A stretch of 64,000 bases of DNA from Hordeum vulgare subsp. vulgare (GCF_904849725.1 NC_058521.1:97884244-97948243); one strand, 5' to 3'; shown: positions 34,776-47,358, counted from the stretch's first letter. Notes: generated from the sequence alone by a model not told the origin. Numbers and translations: made by a program.

Positions 34776-35760
34776 TCCATTTAACAATTCGTTTGTCTTG
34801 GGACCTAACCAACCCCCCCTAATACCTATCCTCATCGCCGTCGCCAACCGCCGCTCATGTGTCAGCGCGCCTCCTTGCCACAACCAAGGTACAACTTCCC
34901 ATCCTTCTCATTTACCCATCACTCTCTTGCCTCCCCTACTTTGTCGTCCGTGGCCACGTGCAGCGAAAAGGAGTTGTGCATAATGTGGTACACTGATGAT
35001 GAGCCATCCTAGATAAATTAGAATTGACTTGTCAATTTTGTTTCAAGTTAGTAAAATGCTCTCTACTTTAGTTATAAACTACACAATGCTAGTCTAGCGC
35101 GCCTTGGCCTGTTTAATTTTATGCCATGCTAAAATTGATGCAAATGTAATTTTTTTTGCACAATCATTGCTTACATTGCAATCTCTCTTTTATCTACTAC
35201 TATGATAACACTCATTGTTGCAACCAAATTAGTATGAGTAGGGGTGCATTATTTTAAATTACATACCTTTTTTGTCATAGAAAATTGTTGGCATATTGCA
35301 TGACTCCTCCCAGTCCCATGATACAAAGTTTGGTTTATTTGGTTTTTAAGATTTTAATATATATATAATAAATTACATTCTTTTAGTTATTATACAGATT
35401 GTGTATTGAATAGAATTTGCACATGATGCTAGTTTGATCATATATTTGTAGAATAAGATAATATAACTGACATGCTTTGTGTTTGTTAATTTGGTGGCAC
35501 TGTAAATTTCTTGGCGATTCAGTTAATATTATGTATTGTGCTATGTTGGCCATCAAGCAATGGCAACCTGGTGTTGCTCGCGATGTCACATTTTTAAATA
35601 TTTCTAGGATTTAAAATGATTGCAAACATTCTATGAAACATCGATTTATTTTCCTTTTGTCAAATTTCTGGCATTCAATATGTCCAAATTTTAGCAAATA
35701 TCACACCAAATTTTCTATGATTTTAATTTTGTGTGTTTCTTTTATAGTTATTCATTGTGG
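34776..35760. other. Unassigned sequence between the CACTA-like scrap and the ERF relic
   Basis: Positions 34800-34985 are GC-richer (cctcatcgccgtcgccaaccgccgc, then aaccaag followed by gtacaa) and could be a decayed exon with a GT donor. The rest is AT-rich and shows no motif. The link to the ERF relic is only positional. Confidence 0.35.
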
Positions 35761-35801
35761 GATCCCTGCAATTGAATAATTTGCATCAACCACCATCGTC
35801 A

Positions 35802-35990
35802 ATGTACCACAACATGAGGCAATGGCCCTGGGGCAAGTGGACGCGAGAGATCTACAACCTAGAAACATTGAAGAGGTAGTGGCTTGGCATGTTCGCCATC
35901 GCGGAGGAGGTATCATGCGCATATGACGACACAACACTCTGCTACGAGAGAACATGAGCGAATCTCAACTTGCTCATCGTATTCACCTAT
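35802..35990 (+). pseudogene. Decayed AP2/ERF DNA-binding domain
   Basis: Translating from 35802, the frame reads a recognisable ERF domain: Arg-Gln-Trp-Pro-Trp-Gly-Lys-Trp-Thr-Arg-Glu-Ile, then Trp-Leu-Gly-Met-Phe-Ala-Ile-Ala-Glu-Glu, then Ala-Tyr-Asp-Asp, then Ala-Asn-Leu-Asn. The usual family order is RPWGKW..EI, WLGTF.TAEEAA, AYD and an A..N end. Two in-frame stops interrupt it: TAG 35877-35879, just before the Trp-Leu-Gly block, and TGA 35955-35957, before Ala-Asn-Leu-Asn. Several conserved positions are also changed. ERF proteins bind GCC-box or DRE sites in stress and development genes. The rest of the gene is not recognisable, so this is a fragment: a dead gene or a piece captured by a transposon. 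Confidence 0.8.
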
Positions 35991-37254
35991 GTTGCCTTCC
36001 TCAAGCCATTGATTATTCTAATTTTGAGACATTTTTACCATTATTCTTGTGCCTGCTTTGTGGGCTTTGAGACATTTACCGCGTTCACGGACTTCTTTTT
36101 GTAAATAAACACTCAGGTAACAGCTTTTGGAGCCATATTCATTTAATGGAGAAAAACTATGAAAATGGCACTAGAATCACAGATTAAAGGTCATAAACAC
36201 TCAATATAAAAAATCAAGCAAGAAGGCGAAAGAAACAACCGTCGTTGCGCTTCCAGAGAGAACGACAACGTTCCATGCAACGATGACCGCCTGTATGAGA
36301 GCTTGTTTGGCACGCCCCACCTCTCGGAGATCACGTATTTTTACCCCATCTGAGCGGATCGTGAATCAGAGACCAGGAGACTCCAGAAACTCGCCGGAAG
36401 GAGGAACCCTAGCTGCTGGAGAGATCTAGAGGAAGGAACCGACCAAGGGAGGCTTGCCTCCACCATTTCCGTCAAGAGGGCTCCATCCTCATCCTCATCA
36501 CCCACATCTTATTTCACCCATTGTAATCTCAAGACCCCCAGAGGAACAAATTGTGTATTACATGTGCGATCCATCCATGTTTTCCATCATTGGTGAGATC
36601 ATGTTTGTTGCCCTCATGAGTGAGTAGTCCATTTTGTTTTAGGATTTAGTATCCTCTTTGCAAGTTTATGTTGAGAATCTTCTTGATGTTGGGTGAAGTC
36701 GACCATCCAATGTATGCCATCTTTGGATGGAAGGTTATTGCTGTTGTCTAACTGAGTGACCCTGGAGTTGGGTGACATGACAAGCCCCTTCTCCCTTCAT
36801 AGCGGATAGTTGCAACACAGGGTAAAACGGAGACCACCTTGGCAATGGTCACGGGAACCTATTTCCCCTTAATCTTTGTTCGGTAACCGGAGTTGGGAAG
36901 AATGGTGATGGCGTATGGGATACAGACATACCACGAGTATTTACGTATCAATACTGGCTTCACCCACAAAGAGACACATGTAAAGTGTCTTTGGAATCTG
37001 AAGTAGTATTGTGTTTAGGCACCGCCTTAGATGGATACTAGTGGGGATTCCAGACCCGTGGGAATACTTTAAATGATTTGTCTCACGTCCATTTACATTA
37101 CTCGACTTTAATTTCAATTAATTTATTTACCTTTACACTTGCAACATTATTATTATTATTACTACCGTTCTGGATAACTTACAATTTCTAGGCACATTAT
37201 TTGTACCTTTTAAAGAACCAAAGATTGATTCATGTGCTCCCTATGGCATTGATA
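35991..37254. other. Unassigned, partly LTR-like sequence left of Angela-A
   Basis: No coding frame. The part from ~36240 has a GC-rich leader-like piece (ggaggcttgcctccaccatttccgtcaagaggg) followed by AT-rich sequence with (ATT)n at 37150-37165, in the style of the 3' half of a plus-strand Gypsy LTR. I cannot define its ends. TGATA at 37250-37254 is the candidate target duplication of Angela-A. Confidence 0.35.
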
Positions 37255-38978
37255 TGTTGGGGAGCGTTGCATGGGAAACAAAAATTTTCCTACGCACACG
37301 CAATACCTATACATGGTGATGATCGTTTATGAGGGGGGAGATTGAATCTACATACCCTTGTAGATTGCTAAGCGGAAGCGTATATAACGCGGTTGATGTA
37401 GTGGAACATCTTCACGATCCAAATCGCAGCCCGTCGCGCGATCTCATCACCTTCTTGATCCAGCAAGAGGGGCGGAGAGGTAGATGAGTTCTCCAGAACG
37501 GCGGCATGGTGGTGGTGGTGGTGGAGTTATTCCAGTAGGGCTTCGACTAAGCACCGTTGAAACTAGACTTAGAGGAGAAACGAATCTAGAGAGAGAGGGC
37601 AGCATCTGGCTGTTTTTTTGTGTCTCAAAAACCCGCAATACCTCTAGTATATATAGGAGGGAGGGAGGGGAGGAGGCAACCTCGAACCCTCAAGGTTTGT
37701 CCGAAATTGGAGGTGGAGGAGTCCTACTCCAATCCTACTAGGAGTAGGATTCCTCCTTTCTACTTGGAAACCCTTTCCACCTTTTCCACCTTTTTGCCTC
37801 TCAAACCTCATGGGCCTTAGTGGGAGCTTATGTAAGCCCACTAGGGGATGGTTTATATCCTCCCACAACCCATAAGGCCCCTTGGGGTGTGACACCCCTC
37901 CCGATGGTCCCTGGTACCCTCCCGGCACTGCCGGTACACTATCGACAAGCCCAAAACTTTTTCGGTGACCAAAACAGAACTTCCTATATATCACTCTTTA
38001 CCTCCGGACTATTTCGGAGCTCCTCATGACGTCCAGGATCTCATCCGGACTCCAAACAACCTTCGGTCACCAACACCTATAACTCAACTATACCGAAACG
38101 TCACCGAACCTTAAGTGTGCAGACCCTGCTGGTTCGAGAACTATGCAGACATGACGTGAGACATTCCCCGGTCAATAACCAATAGCGGGACCTGGATGTC
38201 CATATTGGCTCCTACATATTCTATGAAGATCTCTATCGGTTGAACCTCTATGTCAAGGATTTACTTAATCCCGTAGGCTATTCACTTTGTCCTTCGGTAT
38301 GTTACTTGCCCAAGATTCGATCATCGGTATCTCTATACCTATTTCAATATTGTTACCAGCAAGTCTCTTTACTCGTTCCGTAATACAAGATCCCGTGACT
38401 AACTCCTTAGTCACATTGCTTGCAAGGATTATCGTGATGTTGTATTAATGAGTGGGCCCCGAGATACCTCTCCGTCACACGGAGTGACAAATCCCAGTCT
38501 TGATCCATGCCAACCCAATAGACACCTTTGGAGATACCTGTAGAGCACCTTTATAGACACCCAGTTATGTTGCGACGTTTCATAACACACAAGGTATTCC
38601 TCCGGTGTACGGGAGTTTCATGATCTCATGTTCATAGGAACAGATACATTGACCTGCGGAAAACAGTAGCAATAAACTGACACGATCATATGATATGTTC
38701 ATAGTTTTGGGTCTTGTCCATCACATCATTCTCCCAATGATGTGATCCCATTATCAAGTGACAACATTTGTCTATGGCCAGGAAACCTTGACTATCTTTG
38801 ATCAACGAGCTAGTCAACTAGAGGATCACTAGGGACAATTAATGTGTTGTCTATGTATCCACAAATGTATTTGAGTTTCCAATCAATACAATTCTAGCAT
38901 GGATACTAAACGATTATCATGAACAAGGAAATATAATAGTAACCAATTTATTATTGCCTCTAGGGCATATTTCCAACA
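37255..38978 (-). repeat. 3' LTR of Angela-A
   Basis: The plus strand runs from TGTTGGGGAGCGTTGCATGGG to GGGCATATTTCCAACA, 1724 bp. It is the reverse complement of the standard Angela LTR, which begins TGTTGGAAATATGCCC. Directly outside on the internal side is the polypurine tract (minus strand CTAGAGCAAGTGGGAGGC, 38979-38996), which identifies this as the 3' LTR. A TATATATA run near 37648-37655 is a candidate minus-strand TATA box. Confidence 0.88.
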
Positions 38979-41548
38979 GCCTCCCACTTGCTCTAGAGTC
39001 AATAATCTAGTTCACATCAGTATGTGATCGCAATGAACCTAACACCCATGGGGTTTGATCATATCTTTCTTGTGAGAGAGGTTTTAGTCAACAGGTCGGA
39101 ACCTTTTTGATCCGTGTGTGATTTACAAATCTCTATGTCATTCTATAGATGCTGCTACCACACACCATTTGGAACTATTCCAAATGACTGCTCCACTATA
39201 CGAATCCGGTTTACTACTCATAGTTATTTGGATTAGTTTGAAAGCTTGCATCGACGTAACTCTTTACGACGACTCTTTAATCACCTCCATAATCGAGAAA
39301 AAATCCTTAGTCCACTAGTTACTAAGGATAACTTTTGACCGCTGTCGAGTAATCCATTCCTGGATCACTTCTGTACCCCTTGACAGATTCATGGCAAGGC
39401 ACATATCAGGTGCGGTACACATCATAGCATACTATAGAGCCTATGACTAATGCATAGGGGACGACCTTCATCCTTTATCCTTCTTCTGCTGTGGTCGAGC
39501 TTTCAGTCTTACTCAAATTCACACCTTACAACACAACCAAGAACTCCTTCTCTGCCGATCTATTTTGAACTCCTTCAAACACTTGTCAGGGCATGCATTT
39601 CGTTGAAAGTTCTTATTAAGCGTCTTGATCTATGTCCATAGATCTTGATGCTCCATGTGCAAGTAGCTTAATCCAGGTTTTCCTTTGAAAAACACCATTC
39701 AAACAACCCTTTATGCTTTCCAGAAATTCCACATTATTTCCGATCAACAATATGTCAACCACATATACTTACCAAAAATTCTATAGTGCTCCCACTCACT
39801 TCTTTGGAAATACAAGTTTCACATAAACCTTGTATAAACCCAACAGCTTTGATCATCTCATCAAAGCATATATTCCAAGTCCGAGATGCTTGCACCAGTC
39901 CATAGAAGGATCGCTGGAGCTTGCATACTTGTTAGGATCCTTAGGATCGACAAAACCTTCTGGTTGTATCACATACAACATTTCCTCAAGGAAACCGTCG
40001 AGGAAATGATGTTTTGACATCCTATGTGCAATATTTCATAAATAATGCAACAACTGCTAAAATAATTCCAACATACTTTTAGCAACGCTACGAGTGAGAA
40101 AGTCTCATCATAGTCAACTCTTTCAACTTGTCGGAAATATCTTTGCGATAAGTCGAGCTTTTAATGGTGACTTTTTACCATCATCGTCTGTCTTCCTTTA
40201 AAAGATCCATCTGTACTTACTAGTCTTACGACCTCCAAGTAGTTCTTCCAAAGTCTACACTTTGTATTCATACATGGATCCTCTCTCGGATTTCATGGCC
40301 TCTAGCCATTTGTCGGAATCCGGGCCCACCATTGCTTCTCCATAGCTCATAGGTTCATTGTTGTCCAACAACATGACCTCCAAGACAGGGATACCGTACC
40401 ACTCTATAGCAGTATGTGACCTTGTCGATCTATGGGGTTTGTAGTAACTTGATCCGAAGTTTCATGATTACTATGATTAGCTTCTATTTCATTGGTTGTA
40501 GGCGCCACATGAACAACTTCCTGCACCCTGCTACACACTGGTTGAAGTGACGGTTCAACAACCTCATCAAGTTCCCACCATCCTCCCACTCAATTCCTTC
40601 AAGAGAAACTTTTTCTCGAGAAAGGACCCGTTTCCAGAAACAAACACTTTGCTTCGGATATGAGATAGGAGATGTACCCAACTATTTTGGATATCCTATG
40701 AAGATGCATTTATTCGCTTTGGGTTCAAGCTTATCAAACTGAAACTTTTTCACATAACGTCGTAGCCCCAAATTTTAAGAAACGATAGCTTAGGTTTCTC
40801 CAAACCATAGTTCATACGTTGTCATCTCAACGGAATCATGTGGTTCCCTATTTAAAGTGATTGTGGTTATATCTAATGCCTAACCCAAAAAAATTGTGGT
40901 ATTTTGATAAGATACATCATAGTTTGCACTATATCCAATAGGGCGCGACTATGACGTTCGGACACACCATCACACTATGGTGCTCCAGGTGTCATGAATT
41001 GCGAAACAATTTCCACATTGTCTTAACTGTGTACCAAACTTGCAACTCAGATATTCATCTCTACGGTCATATCGTAGACATTTTATCCTCTTGTCACGAA
41101 GATCTTCACTCTAAAATAGCTTTGAACTTTTCAATATTTTAGACTTGTATTCATCAAGAAAATACTTCTTTATCTACTCAAATCGTCACTGAATAAGAAC
41201 ATAGCGATATCCACTGTGTGCATTAGCACTCATTGGACCACACACATCAAAATGTATTACTTCCAACAAGTTACTTTCTTGTTCCATCTCACTGGAAAAA
41301 CAAGGCCTTCAGTCATCTTGCCCATGTGGTATGAGTTGCATGTCTCAAGTGATTCAAAATCAAGTGAGTCCAAACGATCCATCTGCATGGAGTTTCTTCA
41401 TGCGTTTATACCAATAGGCATGGTTTGCATGTCTCAAACGTTTCAAAAATGAGTGAGCACCAAGATCAATCAGCATGGAGCTTCTTCATGCATTTTATAC
41501 CAACATGACTCAAGCGGCAGTGCCAGGAGTGAGTGGTACTATCATTAC
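38979..41548 (-). pseudogene. Angela-A pol remnant (RNase H, RT, integrase), decayed
   Basis: The minus strand carries the tail of a BARE-type polyprotein, starting at the polypurine tract and passing through RNase H, RT and integrase-like sequence. No open frame exceeds ~65 codons, so stops and indels are dense. The region just before the Tat insertion reads as the integrase zinc-binding neighbourhood (Met-Lys-Lys-Leu-His-Ala-Asp-Gly-type codons occur near 41460 and again near 41390). I assign it by position and style. Confidence 0.65.
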
Positions 41549-42097
41549 TGTCGTGGTTTTGTCATGGCAGATGTCCTCGTGAAAGGACTTAGTGAAGGAG
41601 CCATCGCACCTTGGTGGCGACTCAAAGGGGGTGAGTGGAAGCGAGACTCAGATTTACCCAGGTCCGGACCCTTGTGTGGACGTAAAAGCCTACGTCCTGC
41701 TTTGTGTATATTGATGGTGGATTTGATTACAAGGAGGGCATAACTCGCCTGACCTAGCTCTCGATGATTTCTAACTTGATCTATCTGTCCCAGAGACTCG
41801 CCTTTATATACAGGTCTAGGCCCCAGGGTTTACAAAGTCCTGGCCACGTTACAAATCGAGTTCTTCCTTATCTCTAAGTCGTTGTGTTCATCTAGCCAAG
41901 GAAAACTCCTTGGCGACTTATCTTCTTCGTCAATCTTGAACCGCCATCCGGATCATGGGCCCTGGCGGCCTTCTGACAAGATCTCTCAACACTCCCCAGG
42001 CCCAAACCAAGGCTTACATTGGTCATGTATGTATGAGTCACCACTTTCCTGACCCGACCCAATGGGGCGGGTCATACCGCAGGTAATATCCCCAACA
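41549..42097 (-). repeat. 3' LTR of the Tat-type element
   Basis: The plus strand runs TGTCGTGGTTTTGTCATGG to AATATCCCCAACA. The polypurine tract AAAATGGGGCCTAA (minus strand, 42098-42111) abuts it. It differs from the 5' LTR at a few percent of positions by eye. Confidence 0.93.
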
Positions 42098-42408
42098 TTA
42101 GGCCCCATTTTGACTTGAATTTATTCATGCTAGCAAATCTTCACTCTTATTTTCGGTGACTCATCTCACTCCCATCTTTCCTTCAATGAATGACAAGCTG
42201 CCAGCTTCCTCAATTTGATTGAGTCGCCAGGTCATTCGTTGACGACTTTACCTTCTCCTCTATTCCAGGAATTCCGATGAAATCATTTCCCAATGGATCC
42301 TTTTTCGTCCTTATCTTATCATCCCGAAAATTTAGGCGCCATCATGTCGAGGTTTCAATCCATTGCCTCGATTCCAGCGCCTGTCGTTTTTTTGTCTTTC
42401 CTTGGGCC

Positions 42409-42424
42409 TTTAAATAGCCACGTG
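42409..42424 (+). promoter_or_regulatory. TATA-like box and G-box before the antisense gene of the Tat element
   Basis: TTTAAATAG (42409-42417) is followed directly by CACGTG (42419-42424) on the plus strand, about 740 bases before the first recognised exon. A C/T-rich leader follows. Inferred promoter for the antisense gene. Confidence 0.45.
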
Positions 42425-43158
42425 GGACTGGGATGGAAACGCCACCCACCCCCACTTCCTCCTTCCAGGCGCATCGTCTTCTCCAGCCGCACCTCGACCA
42501 CCTCGCCGCCGTCGAAGCCTTATCGCAGTTTGTTGTCGTCCAGCCACTTCCCGAGCCTGTCAAAGGCGCGGCCACCATCGTGGGACTTCCTCAATCCTCA
42601 CCTGCATCTCCTTCTTTCAGGTAAATCCCCTTCTCCCATTAAGAGTAGATCCGAATCCTTGTACTTCTTAGGTCACCACCCGAACTCCATGAATGCCGCA
42701 TCCCCCTTGCTTTTTAGCCCATCTCGATGTGGTATCGTAGATCCATATAGGAAATGATAATGGTAGTAGTTCTTATCACGTTCCCTATTAATCCGTTGTT
42801 CCTCCGTTGCTCATAGACCTACACACTATTTTTCAAAGTGTTGTTTTGCGTTCTGAAGTATTCAATCCTCCAGCTAGCATTATTTTTTCCATTGAAAGTG
42901 CCCGTAGACCCGTACATTATCGCCTAACGTTAGAAACATGTTTGTCCTCCAATCGAGAATATCCCTAAGGAAAAACCCTTTTAGAGCCGTAACATGTGTC
43001 CTTCTGCCATGGCGAGTTAGAATACCCCGGTAGATACACCATAGATCATTTAGCTCGCGAGTTGTAGTATCTTTGTAGATACACCGTAGATAATATTGGC
43101 TGGCGAGTCGCCATTCCGTAGTTCCTGACAACCCGCCCCGCTCTTTCCTTTTTTAGTT

Positions 43159-45261
43159 ATGGGTACTATCTCGAAATGCATTTGGCTGCCAACAGAGGTC
43201 AATGATGCCTATCTTGACAATTTCGTAAAAACGGGTAATCTAGATCCCAAGGAAGTTATTGGGTGGCGGACTTCCTTTGGGAAAACAATTCCCCAACCCG
43301 CCGAAAGAGAGGTAGTCGTGTTTGCTGATCACTTGGAGCGAGGTTTCAAGCCGCCCGGCTCAAAGTTTTTTAGAGACGCCCTGCATTTCTTCCACCTTCA
43401 TCCTCAAGACTTGGGACCAAATTCCATCACTAATCTTTGCCAGTTTCAAGTTTTTTGTGAAGCTTATCTGCAAATCGAACCCACCATGTTGTTGTTTCGG
43501 AAATTTTTCTATCTGAACTGCCAAACAGAATTTCCCCATGGACCTAGCTTAGAGTTGGGGGGAGTCAATATTCAGTGGCGTCGTGAATGAGGGTTTCCGG
43601 CTGCCACTTTGCCTAGTCATCCCAAAGGCTGGGCAAAGACTTGGTTCTACTACCACGACACTTCTCCACCCAAGAAAAACCCTCTCCCAGGCTTCAGGGA
43701 AGATTGCCTTCCAATGGACTTCGAGTTTCCTGAAAAGTTGACTCAAGAAGAAGAAGCCACATTCATTCCCATCTTTGGAAAGCTGAGGGCTCTTACCACC
43801 AACGGTCTTACAGGCATCGACTTGATCCGCTGTTGGGTAGAATGGAGGATTTTGCCCTTAAGCCGCCAAAATGGTTTGATGTGTGAGTATGATGGCGACT
43901 TGAACCACCCCCAATGCTTTTAAAATGTGAGGCTCTCAGAAGAACACATTCTCAATATCATAAAGATGCTACAAGCCTATTGAAAATTGCTTCCAAATTG
44001 GGCTCAAACCCTTCTGCATCACCAACCCGCTCCACAGGTAAACAACCCGGCTCAAAAATGTAACTCTTTCATATACTCATCTCTATTTGTGGTCCTGAGC
44101 CTTTCATCATGTTTAATCAGAGGGATTCGGCGTTCTGGACCGGGAGAACCAAGACTATCGTCAAGAAGGCAACCAAACCTCCCTCCAAGACGACGAAGAA
44201 GAAGAAGAGCATAGGCAAAGCTGCAGCCAAAGATTCATGTGTCGTTGGCGAGTCTCGTGCTGTTGAGGAGCAGTCAGAGGTAAAATTTCTCGTCCTTATT
44301 GCTTCATTTTGACTTGTACTTATGCTTTACCATCTTTTGTTTATAGGATGATGACTATGAGAGCCAGGATGAAGATGTCGAGGTAATTTCCGTTTCTTTC
44401 GACTCAACTTCTTCCCTCCCCAAGCCGGCTAGGCGAATTTGTAAGAAAGTTCCCATGTCTCACCCGGATGCTCATCTGGACCCCAAATTCCTTTTGAAGA
44501 AGGCGAGTTACACACCTAAACGCCATACTCGAAGCCATTCTGGAGACCTAGTGTCCGGCTTACCTGAAAGAGCAACTGGTCGAAAACGGCAAAGCGAGGT
44601 ATGTTTTCGCGAGTATCTTTTCCTTCTTGTGTAAGATATTTTCGCAATTTATTCAATCCTTGAATTCTTGTTCATCAGGTTTCACCTCCTTCGTCCGGCG
44701 ACTCAGCAATGTTGACTCTCCCCTCGATGTTCGTGTTTAGGGGTGAATTTCTTTACTAATATGTTCTTTCAATCATCAATGCCTTTTGTTCCAACATTGG
44801 TACCTTTGTTTCTCAGAGCACAAACAAAGAAGCGGAAGACAGGCGACTCATCTTCAGCTCCCAAAGTGGCTGAAATGTCTAGTAAAGGCGCCTCCATCCC
44901 AGAGGCTCCAGAAGATCCAACTGAAATCCAGGGCGATACTTTTGATGATTTTCCTAATATCCGGGTCGAGTCTTCAAGCCCTCAGAAGGAGGTGATTGAA
45001 AACGTCAACCCACCCAGTTCTGCTAAGACGCCTGAAGATCCAGACGCAATCATTGTTACTGGTACTAGTTACTCTAAGCCCGCAAACGCGGTGTTAACCA
45101 GACATACACCAAAAGATGCCCAAACATTTGCACAGAAAGATATCACCAAGCTGAAGCTTCCTCATTATGAAAAATTGGAGTTTGAAGAGTTATATTCCGG
45201 TTTTGTGAGCCGCCTGGAAGCAAGCCGTGAGATGGAGAAAAGCCTGGCCAACTTGATGTGA
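43159..45261 (+). pseudogene. Antisense accessory gene of the Tat element ('putative gypsy-type transposase' family)
   Basis: Plus-strand gene, opposite to gag-pol. The first exon from ATG 43159 reads through a conserved block (Phe-Phe-Tyr-Leu-Asn-Cys-Gln-Thr-Glu, then Gly-Pro-Ser-Leu-Glu-Leu-Gly-Gly-Val). It stops at TGA 43588-43590, then continues in the same frame (Leu-Pro-Ser-His-Pro-Lys-Gly-Trp-Ala-Lys-Thr-Trp-Phe-Tyr) to a TAA near 43921. Further frame and probable exons lie at ~44109-44280, ~44348-44600 and 44743-45261, the last acidic and ending Leu-Met-stop. The family is often annotated as putative gypsy-type transposon domain (PF04195-like, from memory); its function is unknown. 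Stops make this copy a pseudogene. Confidence 0.7.
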
Positions 45262-45359
45262 GTCAAACATGAGGTATGACATCTTTATTTATGTGAATAT
45301 ATCCTCCCATTAGCCCTCGAAAGGGCGGGTCATCCATGATGAATCGTACTTTTGCATCA

Positions 45360-45740
45360 TTCAACAATGTGTAGCCCACAAGGGCCGGGTCATCTTTTCG
45401 AAAGATGAGCCTGGTTTTGTAAGATTTCTTCAACCTGTAGCCCCTAAGGGCCGGGTCGTCTTTTGAAAGATGAGCCGGGTCTTTGAATATAAAATTTCTT
45501 CAACCTGTAGCCTCCAAGGGCCGGGTCATCTTTTGAAAGATGAGCCGGGTCTTTGAATATATAATTTCTTCAACCTGTAGCCCCCAAGGGCTGGGTCATC
45601 TTTTGAAAGATGAGCCGGGTCTTTAAATATAAAATTTCTTCAACCTGTAGGCCCTAAGGGCCGGGTCATCTTTTGAAATATTAGTCGGGTCTTTTGAATA
45701 TAAAATTTCTTCAATCTGTAGCCCCCAAGGGCCGAGTCAT
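45360..45740. repeat. 70-bp tandem array in the Tat element
   Basis: The word caacctgtag recurs at 45431, 45501, 45571 and 45641, with a variant at 45712 and an earlier degenerate copy near 45364. The spacing is 70 bp. Each unit holds ccgggtcatcttttgaaagatgagccgggt, whose halves are partly self-complementary. The last unit is cut at 45740 by the Athila insertion. Confidence 0.92.
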
Positions 45741-47267
45741 TGATACGTCCATTTTGCGTCATGCTTTCATGTTGATATTTATTGCTTTATGGGCTGTTAT
45801 ATTACTTTGTGGTACCATATTTATGCCTTTTCTCTCTTATTTTGCAAGGTTTATTTGAAGAGGGAGAATTCAGGCAACTGGAATTTTGGACTGGAAAAGG
45901 AGCAAATCTTAGTCCACTCTTCTTCACAACTCCAAATGCCATGAAAATTTACATGGAGTTTTTTGGGATTATATAAAAAATACTGGGCGAAAGAAGTACC
46001 AAAGGGGAGCTACTAGGGCGCCACAAGCCTGGTAGCCGCCACCCCCCTGGTGGCGGCTAGCAAGCATGTGGGCTCCCTGACGGCCCACTGGCCCCCCTCT
46101 TTTGCTATATGAAGGGTTTCGTTCCAGAAAAAATGAATGGGGAGCTTTTTCGTGGTTTCTCCGCCGCCACGAGGCGGAACTTGATCAGATCCAATCTAGA
46201 GCTCCGGCAGGACAATCGTGCCAGAGAAACTTCCCTCCCGAAGGGGGAAATCATCGCCATCGTCATCACCAACACTCCTCTCGTCGGAGTGGAGGCATCT
46301 TCATCAACGTCTTCATCAGCACCATCTCGTCTCCAATCCCTAGTTCATCTCTTGTAACCAATCTCCGTCTCACGAATCCGATTGGTACTTGTAAGGTTAC
46401 TAGTAGTGTTGATTACTCTTTGTAGTTGATGCTAGTTGGATTACTTGGTGGAAGAGTTTATGTTCAGATCCTTGATGCTATTCATTACACCTGTGATCAT
46501 GATTATGATTTTGATTTGTGAGTAGTTACTTTTGTTCCTAAGTATATGGGATAACTCATGCTGATAATAGTCATGTGAATTTGATATTTGTTCGGTGTTT
46601 TGATATGTTGTATGTTGTCTTTTCCTCTAGTGGTGTTATGTGAACGTCGACTACATAACACTTCACCATACTGGGTCCTAGAGGAAGGCATTGGGGAGTA
46701 GTAAGTAGATTATGGGTTGCTGGAGTGACAGAAGCTTAAACCCTAGTCTATGCGTTGCTTCGTAAGGGGCTGATTTGGATCGACTAGTTTAATGCTATGG
46801 TTAGATGTTGTCTTAATTCTTCTTTCGTAGTTGCGGATGCTTGCGAGAAGGGTTAATCATAAGCGGGATGCTTGTCCAAGTAAGGGAAGTACCCAAGCAC
46901 CGGTCCACCCACATATCAAACTATCAAAGTAACGAACGTGAATCATATGAACATGATGAAACTAGCATGACAGAAATTCCCGTGTGTCCTCAGGAGCGTT
47001 TTTCCTTCTATAAGACTTTGTTCAGGCTTGTCCCTTGCTACAAAAGGGATTGGGCCACTTGCTGCACCATTGCTACTACTTGTTACTTGTTACTTTTCGC
47101 TTGCTACGTTTCACCTCACTACACCATCACATGTTACCGCTACTTTCAGTGCTTGCAGTTATTACCTTGCTGAAAACCGTTTATCAGAGCCTTCTACTCC
47201 TCGTTGGGTTCGACACTCTTACTTATCGAAAGGACTACAATCAATCCCCTATACTTGTGGGTCATCA
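45741..47267 (+). repeat. 5' LTR of the Athila-type element
   Basis: 1527 bp, TGATACGTCC…GGGTCATCA, with 4-bp terminal inversion TGAT/ATCA. It is closely similar to the solo LTR at 56595-58117 in the opposite orientation. A TATA-like tgctatatgaaggg lies near 46104. Confidence 0.9.
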
Positions 47268-47279
47268 AGACTCTTTTCT

Positions 47280-47297
47280 AGCGCCGTTGCCGGGGAG
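47280..47297 (+). other. Athila primer-binding site
   Basis: The sequence agcgccgttgccgggga lies 12 bases after the LTR. It matches the GGCGCCGTTGCCGGGGA-type site used by Athila elements (tRNA-Asp, from family knowledge). Confidence 0.8.
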
Positions 47298-47358
47298 TGA
47301 AGTGCCTTTGGTAAGTGGAAATTGGTAAGGAAGCATTTATATACTGTGCTGAAATTTA

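Noticed and set aside
42293..42757. 154-codon plus-strand frame starting MDPFSSL
   Set aside because: It starts before the TATA-like box and has only Pro/Ser-rich composition; the conserved blocks start at 43159.
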